Shown here: one piece after another, positions 20,901 to 30,429 of the stretch | How the letters are laid out: each line of letters starts with the position of its first letter | Numbering within the stretch: the first letter of the stretch is position 1 | Assembly (NCBI GenBank): GCA_017654935.2 | Contig: CM065704.1 | Coordinates: forward strand, 18,313,334 to 18,377,333 | DNA from: Phymorhynchus buccinoides | Lineage: Eukaryota; Mollusca; Gastropoda; Neogastropoda; Raphitomidae | DNA: 64,000 bases | Direction of reading: 5' to 3' | Notes under the pieces: model-generated | The model's database searches: none | Told to the model about the DNA's origin: nothing | What the model saw: only the letters and a program-made list of their open reading frames with translations | Made by a program: the position numbers and the translations under genes

Positions 20901-22890
20901 CTATCTTTCTGCCTAATTGGTCCATTCTCTTGCCTTTTTTCAAAAAAATCTCTTCCAAGGCATTTTTCTTCTTTGAGCTCCTTTGAAATCGGAATGTGTC
21001 AGCTTTTTGCAGCGGGAAGACTAGTGAAAAGTGTTAACCGGACACATTCGTATTTACCCATTATGGCCTGGAAGCGCAAAAGAAGAAAGATGAACAGGAA
21101 GATAACACACATGTTTGATACCATTATAATGCAACAAAATTAGATTTAAAAGTAAGGGAAAAGAAAGTGTGAGCATCAATGACATGGGAACAAGGTTAGA
21201 TTTTAAAGCAGAGAGGGTCGGTCGCTGACGGAGGGAAAGAGGAAGTTTGTTCATATTGTGCAAGTGCTTTAGTTGTTGGGATGACCTCTGGAGTTTTTAA
21301 CCTTAACCACTTTCTGGGTCGCCCACGACCCATAGACACACAAATTGTCATGACATTTCATGACTGTCCAAAACGTAAATGACTTTAAGTGTCTTAAATA
21401 TCATTAATGTGTATAGAATACAAATGACGTAATATGACGCGTCATTTTTACATTCCTCTCCATATGACCCATACTTTAAAGAGCATAAATATGTCACTGT
21501 AATGCATTGAGTATGGGTCGTAGGAGACCCACGCCATCTGGAGAAGTATAAACACGTGGTGACTCTTTGTCGAGTATGGGACCTGGAGAACCCACATCAT
21601 CTGGAGAGGAATAAATACTGTTAAAATGAATGTAAAACTTTGTGGGTACTGGGAGACCTGCATCATCTGGAGAAGTATAATGACAAGCAACATCTGGTAA
21701 AGGTTAAAGGGTTTGAAAATACCTTTGACATTTTAGTCATTTCCTTTTCAAAATCTCGATCATCAGATGCAAATATTTCATTTTTTTAACATAGTTCAAA
21801 ATGTAGGTATTGGAACACATTAACAACAATGTGTCTGTCTGCTCTTTAAGTCAGAGCACAAGAAGAAGAAGAGAAAGTATTCTCGTGCATGGTTTGAGAT
21901 TCCATGGGGTGATATGTTTTTCAACCAAACTACCCGGTATTCCTTTCTCATGCAGAAGATATATTTTCCACAGCCTAATTGACAAATGTAAAATTATAAG
22001 ACAGAAAAACAACAATTGATACAATGTCCATCAATACTCCAGAAGCAATAATATGGAAAATCATGTCTGGCTGTTGTATGTTGCTTTGCAGAGCCATTGA
22101 CAACAACCTATGGTTCCTTGTGGGGAGGATCCTGACACATGGCCTGGTGGTCTGTGGATTCTGGCCATGGCACTTCAGCCACGCTTCCCTGTCCTTTGCT
22201 GTCCTTGGAGAGGTGCAGACTGGTATTCTTCTAGACAGCTTCTACAAATATACGAGCCTGTCCAACAAGGGGTATCTGATGAAAATACAATCCAGGCGCC
22301 ATTTCCGCCATGTCACCAGAGAGAAAATGATGGCCTTGGTGCAGGAATTTGAGGGTGATGCCAGGATAGACTCTGTTGAACAGGCCAAACAACAAGTCTT
22401 GCTCTATGCAAAAAAGCACTTGATTTGGAAGCCTCATCTTCCATTGCAGCAGCTTTCAGCAGGCCTTCGGTATAGCTCTGCTGGTCTGTGGCAAGGGGTT
22501 GATGAGGAGGTACTGATCAGCATGAGAAGAAGTATTCTCCCAACCACTGAGAAGGTAAGAAAGATCATTACCTTTGATATTAATTCCCATCCAGTTCTGA
22601 GTGCTTCAGAAGCCCAAGTTATGAAATTCCTTGAGGCCTTTGTAGAGGGATGCGACAGCAAACTTCTGCAAAGTTTCCTGGTATTTGTGACTGGTTTTGA
22701 CTTTGTGATACCTACTTCCACCATCAAAGTGGACTTCAACTCAGATGACGGGCCAACAAGAGCGCCATTTGCCAACACATGTACTTCAACATTAGTGTTG
22801 AGCAGAACATATACCAGTGACCTTGACCTGAAAAGAGAGTTCAAGACAATTCTGGGAGACACAACATCATATGCGTTTACAGCCATGTAA
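11861..22890 (+). CDS. HECT-domain E3 ubiquitin-protein ligase, ten coding exons, 718 aa
   Basis: The C-terminal half is a HECT ubiquitin-ligase domain, which takes ubiquitin from an E2 onto a cysteine and passes it to a substrate. Exons are 11861-11958, 12865-13031, 14413-14654, 15503-15802, 16449-16523, 17453-17501, 18584-18615, 19445-19562, 20365-20641 and 22092-22890. Every junction is GT/AG and every reading phase matches, giving 718 codons plus TAA. Residues 89-169 form a family-typical N-terminal region, 175-255 are LPAAPP repeats, and about 322-360 are acidic and Ser-rich. The N-lobe motif FIGEKAVDLGGPTKE is in exon 9. The C-lobe motif PFANTCTSTL in exon 10 places the candidate catalytic cysteine at residue 683. 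The layout resembles invertebrate proteins annotated as G2/M-phase-specific E3 ligase-like. The ATG follows an AG acceptor at 11847-11848, so an untranslated first exon probably lies upstream. Substrate is unknown. Confidence 0.85.
11959..12864 (+). other. HECT intron 1
   Basis: Contains a G run at 12135-12150, CT-rich simple sequence at 12331-12373 and A/T-rich filler. No transposon terminus was identified. Confidence 0.5.
12865..13031 (+). CDS. HECT gene exon 2
   Basis: An AG at 12863-12864 and a GT at 13032 bound this exon. It reads ADAFRAMPGQPRQNIGHR, then a basic stretch, and ends one base into a glycine codon completed by exon 3. An internal in-frame ATG (AMPGQ) is an alternative start if exon 1 is not used. 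The donor is followed immediately by a 72-bp triplication. Confidence 0.75.
13049..13264. repeat. 72-bp tandem triplication in HECT intron 2
   Basis: The phrase ATTCATATTACAAATATTT with GTGTACCTTTCAGAGC appears three times with almost no differences. It starts 17 bases after the exon 2 donor. Each unit contains TTTCAG, a potential decoy acceptor. Confidence 0.92.
13387..13633. mobile_element. Palindromic MITE in HECT intron 2
   Basis: GGTTCGTAATTCAACACG at the left is mirrored by CGTGTTGAATTACGAGCC at the right. GACAAAGTTTTGGTCTTT and GTGTTATCTTTT are mirrored further in. About 85-bp arms surround a short centre. Confidence 0.75.
13640..14125 (+). repeat. Dispersed repeat R3, + copy, in HECT intron 2
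   Basis: It includes ATTACCAGCCGCAAG, a TATC microsatellite (13699-13723), GCATGCAGATAGGTAG, CTAGGCCAAGTTTGAAGATG and GGCGTCTTAACGCTCTA. An inverted copy is at 61870-62120. Confidence 0.65.
14413..14654 (+). CDS. HECT gene exon 3, conserved N-terminal region
   Basis: The acceptor follows a T-rich tract ending at 14412, and a consensus GTAAGT donor starts at 14655. The 80-residue translation contains KIQFDINLSEEQF and FELCISDAPVGAAG and ends RGALYVRLK. Its look is of a compact alpha/beta fold found ahead of HECT domains in invertebrate ligases of this group. The exon ends in phase 0. Confidence 0.8.
14655..15502 (+). other. HECT intron 3
   Basis: AT-rich, without an identifiable repeat or exon. 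Confidence 0.5.
15503..15802 (+). CDS. HECT gene exon 4, 18-bp coding minisatellite (LPAAPP repeats)
   Basis: Phase 0 on both sides fixes the frame, exactly 100 codons. About twelve copies of an 18-bp unit encode Leu-Pro-Ala-Ala-Pro-Pro, then the exon ends VGDERLNGTGAQHQHGE before a GTAAAC donor. The other frames also lack stops through the repeat and produce Gly-Ser-Thr or Gly-Ala-Arg shadows that should not be annotated. The repeat probably forms a flexible or polyproline linker, and copy number may vary between individuals. Confidence 0.75.
15803..16448 (+). other. HECT intron 4
   Basis: AT-rich and without an identifiable repeat. It holds a short CA run at about 16320. Confidence 0.5.
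16449..16523 (+). CDS. HECT gene exon 5
   Basis: This is a 75-base phase-0 exon between TTTTAG and GTAAAT. It encodes TEEMLPEITGPRHRR and ten further residues. It is short and of low complexity, but its phase fits both neighbours. Confidence 0.68.
16524..17452 (+). other. HECT intron 5
   Basis: AT-rich. Loosely resembles the 'ends TATAAGGC' DNA element near 17205-17345 (ACCGTACAGTG, TTAACACAAAATTTGGATTT). No exon seen. Confidence 0.4.
17453..17501 (+). CDS. HECT gene exon 6
   Basis: This 49-base exon lies between TTTATAG and GTACGT. It encodes VLILVDAPDYDSADDF and leaves one base of a split codon. The acidic run fits a disordered linker ahead of the HECT domain. Confidence 0.65.
17815..18211. 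mobile_element. Tigger/pogo-like remnant, copy 2, in HECT intron 6
   Basis: The right half matches the element at 24759-25501 (AAGTCGCATGAGT, AAGCAAAAGTTA, GACTGCGGTCGCATCTCAAC) and ends TAGAGGGGTACCACTG before TA. The left terminus is missing. Confidence 0.6.
18033..18405. repeat. Perfect or near-perfect 70-bp inverted repeat
   Basis: CTTAATGTAACAAAGCCCTA to TTAATCAAAAGATAA (18033-18104) is the inverse of TTATCTTTTGATTAA to TAGGGCTTTGTTACATTAAG (18336-18405). The right copy continues into GCGCCATAAA and (ATT)n, a LINE 3' tail. Confidence 0.8.
18584..18615 (+). CDS. HECT gene exon 7 (microexon)
   Basis: This 32-base exon lies between TTTTAACAG and GTAAGT and encodes EQAVPGAFAAT. Together with exon 6 it makes 27 whole codons. 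It is short, so it would be easy to skip in splicing, but it is supported by good splice signals and matching phase. Confidence 0.6.
18616..19444 (+). other. HECT intron 7, containing dispersed repeat R4
   Basis: The first half is AT-rich filler. Repeat R4 occupies 19070-19340. Confidence 0.5.
19070..19340 (+). repeat. Dispersed repeat R4, copy 1
   Basis: CTTGACCTTGACT, ATATTCAGAACTACC, CCAAGTTTGAAGCCTGTAAG and TGATACACAACCACACAAAA recur in the same order at 33905-34310. Confidence 0.7.
19445..19562 (+). CDS. HECT gene exon 8, acidic Ser/Glu linker
   Basis: This exon lies between TTAACAAG and GTAAGT. The translation runs ESAHQAQQERQNN then VVSSSEEESMDQSG and ends one base into an aspartate codon completed by exon 9. 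The SSSEEES run resembles a casein-kinase-2-type acidic serine cluster, which is inference only. Confidence 0.7.
19563..20364 (+). other. HECT intron 8
   Basis: AT-rich filler with no identifiable repeat. Confidence 0.5.
20365..20641 (+). CDS. HECT gene exon 9, start of HECT N-lobe
   Basis: The acceptor is TTTTTAACAG at 20364 and the donor is GG/GTATGA after 20641. The exon encodes DLNDFLTRVTEHRSRLRG, then LEVEFIGEKAVDLGGPTKE and LFWQQFLEEYGTG. The GEKAVDLGGPTKE segment is the conserved HECT N-lobe signature. Open reading continues past the donor, but phase and the conserved continuation in exon 10 favour splicing here. Confidence 0.82.
20812..20950 (-). repeat. Dispersed repeat R1, inverted copy, in HECT intron 9
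   Basis: The reverse strand carries the GGCAAGAGAATGGACC to AACTTCCAGAAGGTG text seen at 1800-1935. Confidence 0.6.
21168..21300 (-). mobile_element. LINE 3' fragment fused to a SINE fragment
   Basis: 21168-21250 matches the 3' coding end of the LINE at 52938-53035 (GGTCGGTCGCTGACGGAGGG). It is joined to AAGTGCTTTAGTTGTTGGGA, a piece of the SINE at 47045-47206. Confidence 0.55.
21300..21690. repeat. Degenerate tandem repeat, 60-70-bp unit
   Basis: Variants of GAGTATGGGTCGTAGGAGAC plus CATCTGGAGAAGTATAA occur three to four times. The repeat begins near TTAACCACTTTCTGGGTCG, which resembles a transposon end. Confidence 0.6.
22092..22890 (+). CDS. HECT gene exon 10, rest of HECT domain and stop
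   Basis: TTGCTTTGCAG precedes the exon, whose first base completes a glycine codon. The text AIDNNLWFLVGRILTHGL matches the HECT N-lobe helix usually written YxxLGRxxAHGL. FVTGFDFVIPTSTIKVDF and PFANTCTSTL are the C-lobe segments, the latter with the candidate catalytic cysteine. The open frame extends upstream to 22024, but that part is intronic. Translation stops at TAA 22888-22890. Confidence 0.85.
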
Positions 22891-24082
22891 ACCGACTTCC
22901 TGTTCAACATTGATGTTGAAGTACACACGTCAACATAAGTTAAGGGACACTTGCATCGTGACATTACTACAAAAACACTTCTGAAGCAAATTAGTTTATT
23001 TTTGGTGAACGTTTAATTTGACATCTCATTATTAACATGAAAACAAATTGAGCACAGGAAATTGGATTATTAGGGATTGAGATGATTTACAAGAAGGTAC
23101 CCCTTAAAACTGAAAATCACAACACACAATTTTCCAATACCACTTTTATTCTGGCGTGTACCACCCAAACGGCTGAAGCAGACTGGTTTGTTTTGGGTGA
23201 ACATTATCACGGAATTAATGTGAAAACAATATCAGCACGTAACATTTGATCATTCATGTGTTAAGATCGATGAAATTAAGGTATCCCTTAAACCGACCGA
23301 TGCTGCCTCGTTTTGAATAGCCATGCCTTTTTTCTTTAAGTCAGGGTTGTGTTCTTTGTCGAGCTATTGCTTCACAACTACTACTACTACTACTACGAAT
23401 GATATGAAATTTTACATTCAGGTGTAGAGATAATTGAATTAATGATGTGTAATGTATGAAAACAAACCAATAAGCTGAATTGATCTCATTTCACCATTTA
23501 TGTTCTGTGCTCTTGCAAAGTCTAAAGAAGTGATATTTAACTTTCGTTGATCTCTGCATGGATATGATTATTAGTCACGAAAGTGAACATACATTATGAC
23601 CACATGTGTAGTTTTGACAGGAATCACAATTTATGTATCTCGGGCACCCCAGTTTGTTTTTACTGAGCAGGAAATGTAGGGATGTTTTGCTAAAGCATTG
23701 ACTTTTTTGACTTTTAAACGCATTCAACAAACTGTTTATTGGGAACATGCAGTGAAAATGACCCTCATCACATTCAAAATTAATGCATCAACAAAGTTAC
23801 GGCATTGTACACATTAACTGTCCCCAATTAACTGTATGTTGAATGCTTTTAAAAAATACATGATTTGGCAAAAGATCCCTATATTTTGTTGCTCGGTTTT
23901 TAAAAACTCAGGATGCCCGAGCAAAGCAAACTTAAATGCTTGTCAAAACTACACATCTGATCATCATATGTGCTTATTTGTGTCAAACTAAGTTCTCATT
24001 TCCACAAAATGTAGCATTACTTCAACGTACCCCAACATCAAAAATATAACAAAGTGTGCGGGTGGCCCTTAACTTAAATAAA
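22891..24082 (+). other. Probable 3' untranslated and flanking region of the HECT gene
   Basis: This is AT-rich non-coding sequence with no long open frame. A possible poly(A) signal AATAAA lies at 24077-24082. Short phrases recur along the stretch, and a CTA run is at about 23381-23395. No other gene is visible. Confidence 0.4.
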
Positions 24083-24280
24083 ATTGATGAGTGTTCATGT
24101 GTTGGTGGATCCTTCATACAGATATTTCTGTGTCATGCTTTTTATAATGCAGTAAAGAGAGATGGCTATTCCTGTATTTTTGTGCTCCACCCATACATAG
24201 TACGGTAGTGGAGCACCTTGCGATTGCCCATGTATGTTTGTAGGCAAAACGTCTGTCTGGGCCATATCTCAAGAACCGTT

Positions 24281-24362
24281 GTTGAATATTGAAAAAACTC
24301 CATGAATCTCAAGTGTTATTTTGTTGAATATTGAAAAAACTCCATGAATCTCAAGTGTTTTA
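24281..24362. repeat. About 45-bp tandem duplication
   Basis: GTTGAATATTGAAAAAACTC and ATGAATCTCAAGTGTT occur twice in a row. Confidence 0.8.
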
Positions 24363-24758
24363 TTTTGTTTGACATGAGATCATTTCAATTTTTTTATAAC
24401 CTCAAAGTAATGTTGCTAAGACCTATTAGGTTGTTGATTTTGAAATACTTTCAGTGTTGGTCAATCATTTTACCCAATCTGAATCCAGTGCACATGTGAC
24501 TTGAACATGCACTGCTAATGAATGGAATGTTAACTTTTTGATTTGGATTACTTTTTGTCCAAATTATTAATTTTGTCCAGTTTTGGTGAATGTTATCTGG
24601 TGCTGTTGCTGCAAAAATAATATTTCTGTTGCTGCATTTGGGAATGCATTGTTTCATTGTTCAGTGTTGGATAAACTCCCTGAATCTCACTTTTTCTCAT
24701 TTTACATGAGATGTTTTGATTTATAAATATGTTTTATCATGAGTACACATGTGATATA

Positions 24759-25501
24759 CAGTGGTACCCCTCTATAAGACCTTGAAGTGCAGTGGAAAAA
24801 AGTTGTATCTGAAGGGTGGTCTAATTAGACAACCAAGCACGGATACAGACTTTCTCGTCATGTTGGAATGGGACGGACAAAGTAGGATTTCCAACTTTGG
24901 CCGCATTCTGATAACACGCACATTACTCATACTTTCCGTTTACAACACTTTCACTAGTTTCCAGCGTCTGCATTCGCCACTTTCCAATCATGATTTCATT
25001 GATTCCTTATCCTTAATTATATTTTGAATCTGTGTCTTGACGACACTGAGCGAGTTAGCAATTGCGATGGCAGTCCCCCCTTTCTCACTCCTTTCCACAA
25101 CACGGACGCGTTCTTCCAATGTCAATTGTTTTTCTTTTCCAACTCGCCCATATTCAGCATGAGCATTGATTTGAAGAACAGAGAGTAGCGGCTCTTCTAC
25201 AAGTCGCATGAGTACACAGGCCCGACAGGGCGTAACTCTCCAAGCAAAAGTTAGGGAGCGCGCTTCCAATGGAAGTTCCATGTTTACGTTTCCGACTACT
25301 TTTCATTGAGAGATCGATTTGCACGAAACTGACTGCAACAAAATAAGATTGCGGTCGCATGTCAACCTCTGAAATCGGGTCGGAACTCAGGAAAAGTCGT
25401 ATTTACGGCTTAGGAAATATAGTGGCATGTGTTCGGGGAAAAAAATTCAGTCGCATGTAAGAAGTCGCAATTGCGAGCATCTTATTAGAGGGTTACCACT
25501 G
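24759..25501 (-). mobile_element. Tigger/pogo-family DNA transposon remnant
   Basis: The ends CAGTGGTACCCCTCTATAAG and TTAGAGGGTTACCACTG are inverted and flanked by TA on both sides, the target duplication of the pogo/Tigger group. The reverse strand at about 25160-24990 encodes LTLEERVRVVERSEKGGTA then KTQIQNIIKDKESM, the CENP-B-type helix-turn-helix of a Tigger transposase. The catalytic part is absent, so the element is non-autonomous. A second, end-less copy is at 17815-18211. Confidence 0.82.
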
Positions 25502-25932
25502 TATATAAAGAAATCAAACCATCTCATGTCCAATGAAATTTTTATGTTGCTCAAATCCATTTGGTTGATTTGTTGCTGATTTAAAAAAAAAATACAGTGT
25601 CAGCTTCACATGAAAATGGTTACCAATGGTGCTTTGAATACCCTTTCTGTCCAGTTTTGGTTTTTAGTGTTATCTAGTCTTGTTGCTGAAAAAAAAGTGA
25701 TATTAATGTTGCTACATTCATGAATGCATTATGATTGTTATTGTTTTTATTTGTCCGTTTCCATGATGCATTGAGTATACATCATAATGTTGATGAACTG
25801 TTCTATCATGTGCAATGACATTTTTATGTTGCTCAAATCCTTTTGGTTGGCTTGTTGTTGCTAAATTTGAAATACTTTCAGTGTCAGCTAATAACTTTAC
25901 TCAATCTGTATCCAGTGCATATGTGCGACTTG

Positions 25933-26709
25933 CAGACCTGTTTACCATTCCGGTTTAGCCGGAAATTTGCTAAAATTCCGGGTGAACGCTGAAAATTCCG
26001 GATTTCGAAAAACCGTCTACTATTTGTTTCCATTCGTAGTAAAAGACGCAAGGGTTGACCGAAACGTGTACCTAACACACTATGTCATCAGAAAAGGGGT
26101 TGTGCTTTACGTCACATGCATTAAATGCTGCATTTTCATTGGTTAAAGGGGTGAAATAATGTTTTTATTTTGGTCGATCTATTTCGGGACTGAGCAAATG
26201 GCGGTCAGACTTTTACTGTCGATTCGAAGAGCTTTCCAGGCAGTTTTTTAATGGTAGAGATTGTAATTAGGGCTTGAAATGAGTCAATTTAGATTATATT
26301 ATCACTGGAAAATACGATGTGAGAATTTTGAAGTTTTCAACGGAAAATGAAGTGAAAATTGATCGCGATGGCGCCGAGTTGCAACTTCGCATCCGCCGAT
26401 CCGCGGCTGAGTGATTTTTCTCTGTCCGATCGTGGACATTTCCAGGTATTTTGCTTTTTCCAGCTTGTTTTATACTAAAATTGACTAAGAATTAGTGACT
26501 GAATTTACTAATAAAACTTTTCTGGCGAAATTGAGCCAAGAAATCATCACAATATTGAAAATCGACGCCGATGTTCGCGGAAAGGAGAAGAAGAAACCGC
26601 TTTATCGCGAGTCGTGTACAGATCATGTGAATTCCGGTTTTTGTTCTCAAATTCCGTTTTTTTTTGGTGGCAAATTCCGGGTTTTTCATTATAAGGGTAA
26701 ACAGGTCTG
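25933..26709. mobile_element. 777-bp DNA element with 6-bp target duplication
   Basis: Termini CAGACCTGTTTACC and GGTAAACAGGTCTG are exact inverses. GACTTG flanks both sides (25927-25932 and 26710-26715). The uninterrupted target text GACTTGAACATGCA exists in a neighbouring repeat unit at about 24498, so the insertion is clear. Superfamily not determined. Confidence 0.85.
26368..26445 (+). pseudogene. Isolated first-exon-like segment inside the 777-bp element
   Basis: A GC-rich patch reads MAPSCNFASADPRLSDFSL then SDRGHFQ, 26 codons ending at a GTATTT donor. It may be the remaining first exon of the parent transposon's gene, or captured host sequence. No matching second exon is seen. Confidence 0.35.
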
Positions 26710-26934
26710 GACTTGAACATGCACTTCTACTTATGAATAAAAGGTTAGCAGTAAAGTTAAACATTCTTCACATGAAAATGTTTACGAATGGTACTTCAAA
26801 CTATTTTGCTTGGATATATGCCTTTGTTTTAGATGTTTATTTCTTGATGTATTTCAATGTTAACCAATCATTTTACTCAATCTGAATCCAGTGTATATGC
26901 AACTTGAACATGCACTACTTATTTCTTCTTCGAT

Positions 26935-27190
26935 CACGGGCTTTCAACTCCCGCGATCACTCCCAATCTAAGCCAAAAAAAGTAATAAATCCTACATACA
27001 TACCAGTGGGAGTGGACTTTAGCGTGTGCGACCGGTCTTCACACACAAAACCGGTTTTTATCCCGCCATGAAGGCCATTGGATTTGGAAAAATGGCAGGA
27101 GAATGAGCAAGTAGGCAGAAATAAGTAAAGAGACTAAAGAGAGAAATGTGACAGGAAAGAGGAACCTCAACCTACCTAAGAGCAAACTAG
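26935..27190. repeat. Insert in the array, partly repeat R1
   Basis: It starts TCTTCGATCACGGGCTTTC and includes ACCGGTCTTCACACAC and GGCAGGAGAATGAG, then R1-like text. The break with the surrounding array is sharp. Confidence 0.45.
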
Positions 27191-27744
27191 ATACACTGCG
27201 GTGGCACACTTATGAATGGAATGTTAACTTAGTTAAAGTCTACTTGAAAATGTTTTGCGGTGGTGGATTTGATTGCTTTTTGGTGAGTGTTATCTGGTCC
27301 TGTTGCTGCAAAAATATGTCTGTTGCGGCATGCATGAATGCATTGTTCAGTGTTGGATAAACTATATCTTGTGTTGTTGTTTTTCATTTGACATGACATG
27401 TTTTGATTTCTTTATAACCTCAAATTAATGTTGCTGAGATCTCTTTGGTTGGCTTGTTGTTGAATTTGAAATACTTTCAGTGTTGGTCAGTCATTTTACT
27501 CAATCTTAATCCAGTGCACTACTTATGAATGGATGTTAACTTGTACAGTTGAGAGAATGCGATTTGGATTACTTTTTGTCCAGTTTTGGTGAATGCTATC
27601 TGGTGCTGTTGCTGCAAAAATAATATTTTTGTTGCTGCATTCATGAATACATTGTTTCATTGTTCAGTGTTGGATAAACTCCCTGAATCTCACTTTTTTC
27701 TTTCATTTAACATGATGTGTTTTGATTTCCTATGAATATATCAT

Positions 27745-28377
27745 GGTATTTTATTTTTACGGATGACAAGGTGCTTCTAATTATAAGGCGCAATACTCAA
27801 ATTTAACAAAAAATGTGAATTTAAACATACACAGGGCGCAACGTATTTTAAGGCGTATGCAAAATGATCAAACAGAAGCAAAACAAAATAGATTGAAATC
27901 ATGATGTCAATTGAAACAAAGCTCAATATTTTGTCAAATCAATCTTCAGACCGACAGAAGTTACACTCGCGCCACTATCCAGATATCCATATGATGAAGC
28001 ACTTTTACGTATCAAATGCGTCGGACAGCCCAGAAAAGTCGGAATTGGAAAACACGGAGTAGATTTCTAAAAGGAGATGGCCCCAGTAGGTCATCAATAG
28101 ACTTGTCCACCATAATTATTATTTTTAGCTGAACAAATAGAGGCTGCAACATCATATCCTGCTTGACACCCACCCTCCTAGTGTTTGAATGTATCGTCTG
28201 CTTCGATGGCTTCGTTCACAATTTCAGCTTGATAATCGATCTCAATGGGTTCGAAATGAATGGAATTTACAATTTTGTTTGATCAGATTTCAGTCATACA
28301 TTAGGCGCAACGCATTTTAAGGCACAGGGGTCTGAGTTGAGAAAAAAATATGGCCTTGTAGTCCGTAAAATACGGTA
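27745..28377. mobile_element. DNA-transposon remnant with 'TATAAGGCGC/TACGGTA' ends
   Basis: The left end carries TTTTACGGATGACAAGG and ATTATAAGGCGCAA. The right end is GGCCTTGTAGTCCG plus TAAAATACGGTA. The family is shared with 6145-6695. No transposase frame. Confidence 0.55.
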
Positions 28378-28620
28378 ATATATATAAATAAATGACATTT
28401 TTATGTTGCTCAAATCTATTTGGTTGGTTTGTTGTTGCTATTTTTAAAAAATACTTTCAGTGTCAGCTAATAATTTTACTCAATCATTGCTACCTATGAA
28501 TAAATGTTTACCAATGGCGCACTGAATACATTTTCTGTCTAGTTTTGGTTTTTAGTGTTATCTAGTCTTGTTGCTGAAAACAATTATATTAATGTTGCTA
28601 AATTCATGAATGCATTATGT

Positions 28621-30180
28621 TTATATGTTATATCTACAGCTTATGTAGTCTAGTTTATAAGATATTTTAGTCTACAGATATAAGAGATTGTTTTCATAGA
28701 AACTAGCGCAACGCCTAATACACGCAACGCTTACGCAAGTCTACTTGAACTGGTTTGAACGCGTCACAGGTTTCGTTCCCAATTACCGTCAGTTGCTAGG
28801 GTGTGCAAGCGCGGGTCCGACAACAGTAATCTGCATCAAATAATGTTATTGCTTATGTCCTTTTATAGATGAATAAGACTGTTTTGATCATCATAACTTG
28901 AAGATTCACAAAAAAATAACATCAAAATTAACTATTGTGCTAACTTAAACCCTCCAACATCTTGTATTTTTACAGAATGCACAGATGATAAAGCTTGGAG
29001 AGTCTAGTATCTACTGAACATTTTTGGTGCAAAAATAACCTTTGATAACAGATGTGTATTCCATATATATTTTATAGGTGCATCTGACTGCTTTGATCGT
29101 CATGGGTTGAAGGCTCACATCAACATTAACTATCATGCCAACTTAAACCCTCCAATGTTTTGTATTTTTAGAGAAATCATGGAGCACGGACACCCTACAG
29201 ACACACGGACGCAAAACCGAACATCATAATCAGGCATGAAAGTGGATGAAGATCCAAAAAAAGAGGAAAAAATTTTGTCCGATAAATCCTTCCACCCGGA
29301 TTGTCACCTGACGTCGTAAGTTTTGTTGATGGGGGCGAACGTTCCCCCAAAAATGTTTTTCGAGTGCAAACAACTTTCAAACATCAAAGAATGAAATTCT
29401 TTTCGGCCAAGAACAATCAAAACTATTACAAGAAATTAATTTCTGTGAAAGTTAAAGCGTGAAACAAAATAAATGTAACATTTTAACATGTCAGAACCAA
29501 CTAAATACTCTTGTTATAGTTCCAACGAACAGCGAATTTTGAGGATAATCAACTATTATAATGCCATATGCTTTACCAACTTTGATGCTCAATTTCTGGG
29601 TAACGAAACAAAACCGCATGGTGTGGTTTATGTAGAATGATTTTTCTCTACTTTTTTTAAAATAAAAATCTTCGGCTCTGGGGGTCTTTCAGAGATTGGA
29701 CTACCATATTTTCCGGGCTCAGTCTAAGCTGCTACTTTTTTCCTTCAACTTTGACCCCTGCGGCTTAAAACGATTGCGGATAATTTGTGAACATTTCTCC
29801 TTCCATATTTTAGGCTGGTCATCAACTCCAGCTTGTGTGTGTTGACATCCCTAATCGCTGTAAAAATAAACCGTTCTCAGGCCGATAGTAGGAATTTAAT
29901 AAACAATAACACAATCTGACCACTAAATTTCACCACTGTTATGCACATTGTTCTCAACTGATCAGTTTATGACCAAAGTTCTCAGGCCGATAGCAGGAAT
30001 TTAATCAACAATAACACAATCTGACTGCTAAATTTCACCACTTTTATGTACATTTTTGTTAACTGATCAGTTTATGACCAAAGTTTGAACTGAAACAGCC
30101 GTGACCGTGTCGATCTTAACAAACTCTGTACCAACAAAGATGCAAAGTAACTTCCAAATTGAAACTAAGTGACCGGTCTC
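28621..30180. other. Intergenic, small duplications only
   Basis: An imperfect duplication of GAAGATTCAC...CCTCCAACATCTTGTATTTT occurs near 28900 and 29110. A fragment TACCATATTTTCCGGGCTCA at 29702 resembles the TACGGTA element end. No exon was identified. Confidence 0.35.
29874..30083. repeat. Tandem duplication, about 105-bp unit x2
   Basis: GTTCTCAGGCCGATAG begins both copies, and both end CTGATCAGTTTATGACCAAA. About ten differences separate them. Confidence 0.85.
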
Positions 30181-30182
30181 AC

Positions 30183-30188
30183 TTTATT
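30183..30188 (-). promoter_or_regulatory. Candidate poly(A) signal of the integrase-core gene
   Basis: The reverse strand reads AATAAA about 340 bases past the TAA at 30528. No closer AATAAA was seen on that strand, but such hexamers are common in AT-rich DNA. Confidence 0.3.
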
Positions 30189-30429
30189 AAAAAAAAGTTG
30201 AGAAGCAGCTCCTCGGCATAAGTGTCTGCAATGAATGAAACACTTGCTGAATGTAAAGAACTCGCAAAAGCCAATAAATGAAAACAGCAGGCGCAGTAGC
30301 GCTTGCCGTGATTTAGTTTATCTGGATTGCACTGCGCCATTTTGTCTAAAAAAAATGTAAACCATTTTGTCTACTGTCTGCCTAGTTGGATGTCCGTGAC
30401 ATAAGCAACTAAACCACGAGCAACCACGA

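Larger units (their letters stand above)
24280..28620. repeat. Decayed array of roughly 300-bp repeats with nested transposons
   Basis: The phrases AAATACTTTCAGTGT, CAATCTGAATCCAGTG, GACTTGAACATGCACT, GTCCAGTTTTGGT, TGTTGCTGCAAAAAT and TTCATGAATGCATT recur in order at about 24430, 25530, 25800, 26740, 27200, 27470 and 28390. Later insertions (24759-25501, 25933-26709, 26935-27190, 27745-28377) interrupt the units. No coding frame persists. Confidence 0.65.

Noticed and set aside
22024..22091. Start of a separate 288-residue protein at 22024
   Set aside because: The open frame upstream of 22092 is intron read-through. The AG at 22090-22091 and the phase join to exon 9 fit the conserved HECT text.
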